Origin: Phenylobacterium sp.
GTDB lineage: Bacteria; Pseudomonadota; Alphaproteobacteria; Caulobacterales; Caulobacteraceae
Length of the DNA: 49,078 bases
Direction of reading: 5' to 3'
Assembly (NCBI RefSeq): GCF_016793225.1
Contig: NZ_JAEUMN010000188.1
Span: 1 to 49,078, forward strand
The notes beneath the pieces were generated by a model that was not told where the DNA came from, ran no database searches, and saw only the letters and a program-made list of their open reading frames with translations. The position numbers and the translations under genes are program-made. Below, piece after piece: positions 43,846 through 49,078 of this stretch (position 1 is the stretch's first letter; each line of letters starts with the position of its first letter).

Positions 43846-44454
43846 TCAGACGGCGTAGGCGCGCATGAAGCGGGCGGCCGCCTCCTGGGCGACGGCTTCG
43901 ACCTCGTCGTCCGTGAGCTCGATCTGCGCGCCCAGGAGCGCGGCGGTCTGGTAGCGCCCCAGCACCATGCCGCCGAAGAACTCGGCGGCCTGCAGGGGAT
44001 CGGGGCAGGAGAGGCGGCCCGCCGCGTTCTCGACCCGCAGGAAATCGGCCAGGCTGCGCCGGCTGGCCCGGGGGCCCGCCTCGTAGATGGCGCGGGCCAC
44101 TTCGGGCATGGTGGCGGTCGCCGCCATAGCCATGCGGTAGATGGCCATGCTGCGGACATTGACCACCGAGTTCAGCAGCACGCGGGCGTAGGCGGCCAGC
44201 GCCTCCTCGGGCCGCTCGACGGCGCCGGGGGCCGCCAGCGTCTCGACCACTTGGTGGGCGCGCCGCTCGGCCATGGCGCGGGCCAGCTCGGCCTTGGATC
44301 CGTAGTGGTTGTAGATGGTCTGCTTGGAGACGCCCGCGCGGCGCGCGATCTCCTCCATGGGCGCCTGCGGCCCCCGCTCGGCCATGACGTCGACGGCGGC
44401 GTCGAGGATGGCCTCGGTCTTGGAGAGGTCGATCTGGCCGGCGACCCTAGGCAT
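43846..44454 (-). CDS. TetR family transcriptional regulator
   Basis: A 202-residue TetR/AcrR repressor. The N-terminal helix-turn-helix is MEEIARRAGVSKQTIYNHYGSKAELA (about 33-58), and the C-terminal half is the ligand-binding and dimerisation domain. It is the last gene of the emrA-like / MFS operon, starting 15 bases after the MFS stop. It therefore probably represses its own efflux operon, with a candidate operator at 47230-47245. Confidence 0.92.
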   Translation of the reverse strand: MPRVAGQIDLSKTEAILDAAVDVMAERGPQAPMEEIARRAGVSKQTIYNHYGSKAELARAMAERRAHQVVETLAAPGAVERPEEALAAYARVLLNSVVNVRSMAIYRMAMAATATMPEVARAIYEAGPRASRRSLADFLRVENAAGRLSCPDPLQAAEFFGGMVLGRYQTAALLGAQIELTDDEVEAVAQEAAARFMRAYAV

Positions 44455-44469
44455 GCTTCACCTCGGACA

Positions 44470-46092
44470 TCAGTGCGCGCCTGCCGGCCGCGGCGGCCCG
44501 CCGGCGGGGCCCTCCTTCACCGGCCGCACGAACAGCGCGAGGCCGCAGGCGATCCAGCAGCCCATGGCCAGCGCCGCGAAGGCGTCGCCGAAGGCCAGCA
44601 CCGAGGCCTGCCGGTGCATCATCCCGCCCATCGCCTTCATCGCCATGCCCTCCGGGTCGGCGGAGCCGCCCGCGCTCATCATCGACCGCATGGCGTCCAT
44701 CATCGCCGCCGAGGTGGGGTTGGCGGTGCTGGCGGCCGAGACGAGGTCCATGTAGTGCACGGCGGTCTGGTGGCTGAGGATGGTGGTCAGCACGGCCAGC
44801 CCGATCGCGCCCGCCACGTTGCGGGTCAGGTTGATCAGCCCGGAGGCGTCCTTCATCATCGTGACGGGCAGCGAGGCGACGCTCATCTGCTGCGCGGCGA
44901 TCATCGCCACCATGGTGCCCAGCCCTCGCGCGACCTGCAGCACGAAGAACTCCCAGAATCCCCAGTCGTCGGTCACCCGCACGCCGATCTGGATGCCCCA
45001 GCCGGCGAGGGCGAACCCGCCCACCATGGCGATGCGTGGGTCCACATAGCGGACCACGCGGCCGGCGATGGGCGCCGAAAGGAACATGGTGAGGCCCGTG
45101 ACGAGCATGACGTTGCCGACCTCGGCCGACGAATAGCCGCGCACCTGTCCCAGGAAGATCGGCATCAGGAACGTGCCGCCGAACAGGCTGACGCCCGTGA
45201 CGAAGGTCATCACGATGCCCAGGGTGAAGTTCATGTCGCGGAACGGCTTCAGTGAGACGATCGGCTGCCAATAGCTGAGCTGCCGCCAGACGAAGACCAC
45301 GCCGGTGACCGTTGCGAGCACGCTCAGCCAGAGGATGGCCGGCTCCTCGAACCAGTTCTCGCTGGCGCCCTCCTCCAGCACGTACTGAAGCGACAGCAGG
45401 GCGACCGCCATGAGGCCGAGGCCCCACCAGTCGATCCCCTTCGAGAGGCTCGGGTCGCCCTTGTCGAAGTTGGCGTAGCGGCCGACCAGGAAGATCACGA
45501 GCATCCCCACAGGGATGTTGATGAAGAACAGCCAGCGCCAGGAGAGGAGTTCGGTGAGGTGGCCGCCCAGGGTCGGCCCGATGGTCGACGAGAGGGTGAC
45601 GATCAGGCCCACGACGACGTTGGCCGTCACCCGCCGTTCGGGCGGGAAGACCGTCATGGCGGTGGCGAAGACGGGCGGGATCATCGCCCCGGCGAAGAGG
45701 CCCTGCAGCGCCCGGAAGAAGATCATGGCCGACACCGAGGTCGAGAGGCCCACGGCGGCCGAGGTCACGATGAAGCCCACCACCGCGACGACGTAGAAGG
45801 ACCGCGTCCCCCACATCTTGGTGAGGTAGGCCGTGAGCGGCATGATCACGACCTCGGCGAGGAGGTAGATCGTCTGCACCCAGCTGATCTCGTCGGCCGT
45901 GGCGCCGATGCCCGACTGGATCTGGGTGAGCGAGCTCGCCACGATCTGGATGTCGAGCATGGCCATGAACTGGCCCACGACCATGCCGCCGAAGCCCAGG
46001 AACACCCGCAGCCAGTCCACCGGCTGGCCGTCGGCGCCGAGCGCCGCCGGCGCGGCCGCGGCCGGCCTGGGATGGAGCGCCGCGTCGGTCAC
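44470..46092 (-). CDS. DHA2-family MFS multidrug efflux transporter (EmrB-like)
   Basis: A 540-residue inner-membrane drug:H+ antiporter with about 14 membrane segments. The DHA2 motifs are present: DIQIVASSLTQIQSG near the start, LTAYLTKMWGTR in motif A position, and GALMIPP-like AGAMIPPVFA. GTG start at 46092 overlaps the stop of the membrane-fusion gene (GTGA). Together with that protein and an outer-membrane TolC homologue (not in the window) it should form a tripartite pump. Confidence 0.92.
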   Translation of the reverse strand: MTDAALHPRPAAAAPAALGADGQPVDWLRVFLGFGGMVVGQFMAMLDIQIVASSLTQIQSGIGATADEISWVQTIYLLAEVVIMPLTAYLTKMWGTRSFYVVAVVGFIVTSAAVGLSTSVSAMIFFRALQGLFAGAMIPPVFATAMTVFPPERRVTANVVVGLIVTLSSTIGPTLGGHLTELLSWRWLFFINIPVGMLVIFLVGRYANFDKGDPSLSKGIDWWGLGLMAVALLSLQYVLEEGASENWFEEPAILWLSVLATVTGVVFVWRQLSYWQPIVSLKPFRDMNFTLGIVMTFVTGVSLFGGTFLMPIFLGQVRGYSSAEVGNVMLVTGLTMFLSAPIAGRVVRYVDPRIAMVGGFALAGWGIQIGVRVTDDWGFWEFFVLQVARGLGTMVAMIAAQQMSVASLPVTMMKDASGLINLTRNVAGAIGLAVLTTILSHQTAVHYMDLVSAASTANPTSAAMMDAMRSMMSAGGSADPEGMAMKAMGGMMHRQASVLAFGDAFAALAMGCWIACGLALFVRPVKEGPAGGPPRPAGAH

Positions 46093-47201
46093 CGGGCCGC
46101 GGCCGACTCCGCCGCGCCGCCGCGGGCGTAGCGCGAGGGGAGCCGGCCCGCCTCGGCGAAGGAGGGGCCGGTGTCGCGCGTGACGTCCACCTTCACCTTC
46201 AGGGACAGGCCCGGCCGCAGCGCCCCGGCCAGCTCCTGGTCACCGTCGATGGCGATCCGGACGGGCAGCCGCTGGGTGATCTTGGTGAAGTTGCCGACGG
46301 CGTTCTCCACCGGAATGAGCGCGAACTCGGCGCCGGTCGCCGGGGCGAAGCTCTCGATGCGGCCGCGGATCGCGGCCTTGCCGAAGGCGTCGGCGTGGAT
46401 GGTCACCGGCTGGCCGATCCGCAGCCGGGCGACCTGGGTCTCCTTGAAGTTGGCCACCACATAGGCCTCCGAGACCGGCACGATGGACATCAGCGCGCCG
46501 CCGGGCCGCACGTACTGGCCCACCCGCACGCCCCGGGCGCCGACGACGCCGGCCACGGGGGCGCGGATCTCGGTGCGGGCGAGGTCGAGGCGGGTCTGCT
46601 CGGCCGCCGCCCGCGCGGCGGCGGCCTGGGCCACGCTTTGGGCCCGGGCCGAGCCCAGCGCCTCGGCGGTCCGGCGCTCGGCCTCGAGCGCGGCGCGGGC
46701 CTGGCTGACGCCCGCCAGCGCCTGGTCCTGCACCGTCCTGGCGGTCTGGGCGCGCTGGGGCGAGACCCAGCCTTCCTGCGCGAGCGCCCCATAGCGCTTC
46801 ATCTCGGCCGCCGCCCACTGCGCCTGGGCGTCCGCGGCGCTCACCGCCGCCGCGCGCTGGGCGATCATCGCCTGCTCCAGCCGGGCCTTGTCGTCCACGG
46901 CCGCGACGCCCGCCTCCAGCGACCGGGCGTTGGCTTCGGCCTGGGCGAGACGCGCCCTGAGGCTCGCGGGGTCGATGCGGACGAGGAGCTGGCCCGGCTG
47001 CACCGCCTGGTTGTCGTCCACCAGGACCTCGGCCACGTAGCCGTCCACCAGCGGGGCCACAGTCACCTTGTCGGCGGCGACGAACGCGTTGTCGGTGGTC
47101 TCGAAGGTCTGCCGATCGACCCACCAGAGGCCGCCGCCGATCGCGATGGCCAGGGTGGAAACGCCGCCCACGACGGCGGGAACAATGGGAACACGCACCA
47201 T
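46089..47201 (-). CDS. HlyD/EmrA-family membrane fusion protein
   Basis: A 370-residue periplasmic adaptor. One N-terminal membrane anchor (about 8-27) is followed by a biotinyl-lipoyl-like half (VTVAPLVDGYVAEVLVDDNQAVQPGQLLVRID), a long alanine-rich coiled-coil hairpin (about 85-190) and the second lipoyl half (IRAPVAGVVGARGVRVGQYV). First gene of the efflux operon that continues with the MFS transporter and TetR regulator. Divergent from the ubiquinone hydroxylase gene. Confidence 0.92.
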   Translation of the reverse strand: MVRVPIVPAVVGGVSTLAIAIGGGLWWVDRQTFETTDNAFVAADKVTVAPLVDGYVAEVLVDDNQAVQPGQLLVRIDPASLRARLAQAEANARSLEAGVAAVDDKARLEQAMIAQRAAAVSAADAQAQWAAAEMKRYGALAQEGWVSPQRAQTARTVQDQALAGVSQARAALEAERRTAEALGSARAQSVAQAAAARAAAEQTRLDLARTEIRAPVAGVVGARGVRVGQYVRPGGALMSIVPVSEAYVVANFKETQVARLRIGQPVTIHADAFGKAAIRGRIESFAPATGAEFALIPVENAVGNFTKITQRLPVRIAIDGDQELAGALRPGLSLKVKVDVTRDTGPSFAEAGRLPSRYARGGAAESAAAR

Positions 47202-47229
47202 GCGGGAAGCACTCCCCCGTACTCAAAAA

Positions 47230-47245
47230 TGGACTGACGGGTCCA
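47230..47245. promoter_or_regulatory. Candidate TetR operator upstream of the efflux operon
   Basis: TGGACTGACGGGTCCA is an inverted repeat (TGGAC-N6-GTCCA) 29 bp upstream of the membrane-fusion start. The spacing and location suit a TetR-family operator; binding is inferred. Confidence 0.5.
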
Positions 47246-47354
47246 AGATCGAGATAGACCCGGCCACCGGGGCCTTCAAGGGAAACATGGACCGCAGGGC
47301 CCACTCTTTCTTCGGATGCTGGACGGCCGTTCCCGTTCGTGGCCTATCGCCCCC

Positions 47355-48602
47355 ATGAGCGCGAAAGCCGATGTGATCATCGCCGGGGCCGGAATGGCGG
47401 GGGCGACGCTGGCGCTGTCGTTGTCGCGGGCCGGCCTGACCCCGGTCCTCGTGGATCCCGTGGTCTTCGACGACCAGCTTGCGCCCACATTCGACGGCCG
47501 GGCCTCCGCCATCGCCTATGCGGCCTACCGCCAGTGGCGCGCCCTGGGCCTGGCCGAGGCGCTGGACCCGCACGCCCAGCGCATCGAGCAGATCCTGGTG
47601 ACGGACTCCACGGCGCCCGGCGCGGCCGCGGGGGCGCAGCTGCCGTTCTTCCTGCGCTTCGATTCCGCCGAGATCGCGGACCGGTCCGACGGCGAGCCGC
47701 TGGGCTATCTGCTCGAGAACCGGCGCACGCGCGCGGCCCTGGCCGCGGCGGTGAAGGCGGCCGGCATCGAGGTGGTCGCGCCGGCGCGCGTGGCCGGCGC
47801 CGTGTTCGGCCCCCGCAGCGCGGACGTCTCCCTGGCCGACGGCCGGGTGCTGAGCGCGCCGCTGGTGGTGGGCGCTGAAGGGCGTGGCTCGGTGATCCGC
47901 AGCGAGGCCGGCATCGGGGTCATCGGCTGGGACTACCGCCACACCGGCGTCGTCGCGACCGTCCGCCTGGAGCGGCCGCACGAAGGCGTGGCCCACGAGT
48001 ACTTCCTGCCGTCCGGTCCGTTCGCGATCCTGCCGCTGACGGACAACCGCGCGAGCCTGGTCTGGACCGAAAGCCCGGCCCGCGCCGCCGCCCTGAAGAC
48101 CGCCCGTCCGGAGATGTTCCAGGCCCATCTCGAGCGGCGGTTCGGCGAGTTCCTGGGCGCCGTCGCGGTGGAGGGCCCGATCTTCACCTATCCGCTCAGC
48201 CTTCAGCTGGCCGAACGGCTGACGGCCCCCCGCGTGGCCCTGCTGGGCGACGCGGCCCACGGGGTGCACCCGATCGCGGGCCAGGGGCTGAACCTGGGCC
48301 TGAAGGGGGCGGCGGCCCTGGCGCAGGTGCTGGTCGACGCCATGCGGCAGGGCGAGGACATCGGCTCGGCGGCGGTGCTCGAGCGCTACGCGGCTTGGCG
48401 GCGGTTCGACACGGTGATGCTGTCCGCCGGCATGGACGCCTTCGTCCGCCTGTTCTCCAACGACAACCCGCTGCTGCGCGTGGCGCGCGGGGCCGGCATG
48501 GCCGTGGTCAACCGGATCGGCCCGGCGCGGCGCTTCTTCATGCACGAGGCCGGCGGCGCGGTGGGCGACCTGCCGCGGCTGCTGCGCGGCGAGGCGCTGT
48601 AG
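47355..48602 (+). CDS. UbiH/UbiF/Coq6-family FAD-dependent hydroxylase
   Basis: A 415-residue class A flavin monooxygenase of ubiquinone biosynthesis. FAD-binding GAGMAGATLALSLSRAG (about 9-25) is followed by the second FAD motif ALLGDAAHGVHPIAGQGLNLGLKG, the Ubi family signature. Which ring position (C5, C6 or C1) it hydroxylates cannot be told from sequence. The start MSAKADVIIAGAGMAG at 47355 is preferred to an in-frame codon 13 residues earlier. Divergent from the efflux operon and convergent with the Trm112-like gene. Confidence 0.93.
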   Translation: MSAKADVIIAGAGMAGATLALSLSRAGLTPVLVDPVVFDDQLAPTFDGRASAIAYAAYRQWRALGLAEALDPHAQRIEQILVTDSTAPGAAAGAQLPFFLRFDSAEIADRSDGEPLGYLLENRRTRAALAAAVKAAGIEVVAPARVAGAVFGPRSADVSLADGRVLSAPLVVGAEGRGSVIRSEAGIGVIGWDYRHTGVVATVRLERPHEGVAHEYFLPSGPFAILPLTDNRASLVWTESPARAAALKTARPEMFQAHLERRFGEFLGAVAVEGPIFTYPLSLQLAERLTAPRVALLGDAAHGVHPIAGQGLNLGLKGAAALAQVLVDAMRQGEDIGSAAVLERYAAWRRFDTVMLSAGMDAFVRLFSNDNPLLRVARGAGMAVVNRIGPARRFFMHEAGGAVGDLPRLLRGEAL

Positions 48603-48628
48603 AGCACGCGGTCGCGGCCAGGGGGCCG

Positions 48629-48829
48629 CTACTCGCCTTCGCCCAGCGCCCGCGCCTCTTCCGGCAGCATGATCGGGACGCCGTTGCGGATCGGATAGGC
48701 CAGCCGCGCGCCCTGGCTCACCAGCTCGCCCTTCTGCCGGTCATAGGCCAGCGGCCCCTTGGTCACCGGGCAGACCAGCACCTCGAGCAGGCGGGGGTCG
48801 ACGTCGTGCTGTTGCGCGTCTTCGGACAT
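48629..48829 (-). CDS. Trm112-like small protein
   Basis: A 66-residue protein of the Trm112/UPF0434 family: [51 protein letters not shown]. It has one cysteine (CPVTKG) rather than a full zinc site. Eukaryotic and archaeal Trm112 activates methyltransferases; the bacterial small form is uncharacterised. It starts 9 bases after the stop of the LON-domain gene, so the two are cotranscribed. Confidence 0.9.
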   Translation of the reverse strand: MSEDAQQHDVDPRLLEVLVCPVTKGPLAYDRQKGELVSQGARLAYPIRNGVPIMLPEEARALGEGE

Positions 48830-48838
48830 GCCCCGCCT

Positions 48839-49078
48839 CTACTGCAGGTGCGGCCGCTCGTCATCCGGCTCGGTGGTGTCGATCTCGAGCAGGGTGGTGA
48901 GGACCTCGAACCTGGCCGCGAGGTCCGGCGCCTCGAGGAAGGCCTGCTTCTCGGCCGGCTCGAAGGGCAGGCCCATGCACAGGCTGTTCACCAGGGCTTC
49001 CAGGGGCGCGGCGCTGGCGGTCTCCCAGTCGATGTCGAGCTCGCGCCGGTTGAGGTAGCGCTTCAGCGCCTGGCCGAA
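48839..49078 (-). CDS. LON substrate-binding-domain protein (partial, C-terminal end)
   Basis: The last 79 codons of a gene that enters from the right edge; the visible C-terminus includes LVNSLCMGLPFEPAEKQAFL and ARFEVLTTLLEID, then an acidic tail ending DERPHLQ. This is the end pattern of the stand-alone LON peptidase N-terminal (substrate-binding) domain proteins of about 220 residues, which have no protease domain. Function is unknown. It is the upstream partner of the Trm112-like gene. Confidence 0.85.
   Translation of the reverse strand, partial: FGQALKRYLNRRELDIDWETASAAPLEALVNSLCMGLPFEPAEKQAFLEAPDLAARFEVLTTLLEIDTTEPDDERPHLQ

Overview
The window is high-GC alphaproteobacterial chromosome, most likely from the Caulobacterales (Caulobacteraceae, plausibly Phenylobacterium or a close relative). 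The strongest evidence is gene order. parB-parA-rsmG-mnmG-mnmE-rho-hemJ-hemH-hemE lies on one side of an intergenic region at about 11.86-12.36 kb, and ppsR-maf-aroE-coaE-dnaQ lies on the other. This is the layout around the Caulobacter crescentus replication origin (Cori, between hemE and the RP001/DUF299 gene). The intergenic region contains a perfect CtrA box (TTAA-N7-TTAA), a near-match, four CcrM GANTC sites and DnaA W-box-like TCCCCA motifs. Three parS palindromes lie 5-10 kb to its left.

Layout. 1-5.4 kb: parB (cut by the window edge), parA, rsmG, mnmG, mnmE and a DUF6489 gene, all leftward, with parS sites inside and just upstream of mnmG. 5.5-7.2 kb: dienelactone hydrolase and quinone oxidoreductase, rightward, then a third parS and a hairpin repeat. 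7.6-11.9 kb: rho and the haem genes hemJ, hemH and hemE, leftward. 11.86-12.36 kb: the origin. 12.36-16.6 kb: ppsR, maf, aroE, coaE and dnaQ, rightward, with a nest of inverted and direct repeats between coaE and dnaQ. 16.75-19.7 kb: secB (leftward), then a Tim44-like gene, mltA and smr (rightward). 19.7-23.7 kb: leftward block of a PfkB kinase, hisB, hisH, hisA, hisF and hisE.

24.3-28.9 kb holds a divergent module: DUF2491, DUF350 and DUF1190 leftward, and DUF2170, a PspA/IM30 protein and a glutathionylspermidine-synthase-like ATP-grasp protein rightward. This is the gene content of the uncharacterised E. coli yjfIJKLMC operon, split in two around a short palindrome-rich promoter region. The first protein of the right arm carries an extra, probably DNA-binding, N-terminal segment. 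It is the best candidate here for a poorly described system, probably for membrane-stress or polyamine/thiol chemistry.

28.9-32.5 kb: nth, an SDR, DUF2244, and an exported nitroreductase-like gene overlapping a MarR gene behind a palindromic promoter. 32.6-36.3 kb: M48 lipoprotein protease, hslU, a duplicated-domain secreted protein and hslV. 36.3-40.9 kb: MoeB-like E1 enzyme, S9 peptidase, 2-hydroxyacid dehydrogenase and an SH3 protein. 40.9-43.8 kb: fabA-fabB-(Oxidoreductase-like)-fabI for unsaturated fatty acid synthesis. 43.8-47.2 kb: an EmrAB-type efflux operon ending in its TetR regulator. 47.4-49.1 kb: a ubiquinone hydroxylase, then a Trm112-like gene and the end of a LON-domain gene.

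Most of the window is conserved housekeeping sequence. I saw no tRNA, rRNA, CRISPR array, transposase or prophage gene. No dnaA lies within the 37 kb to the right of the origin.
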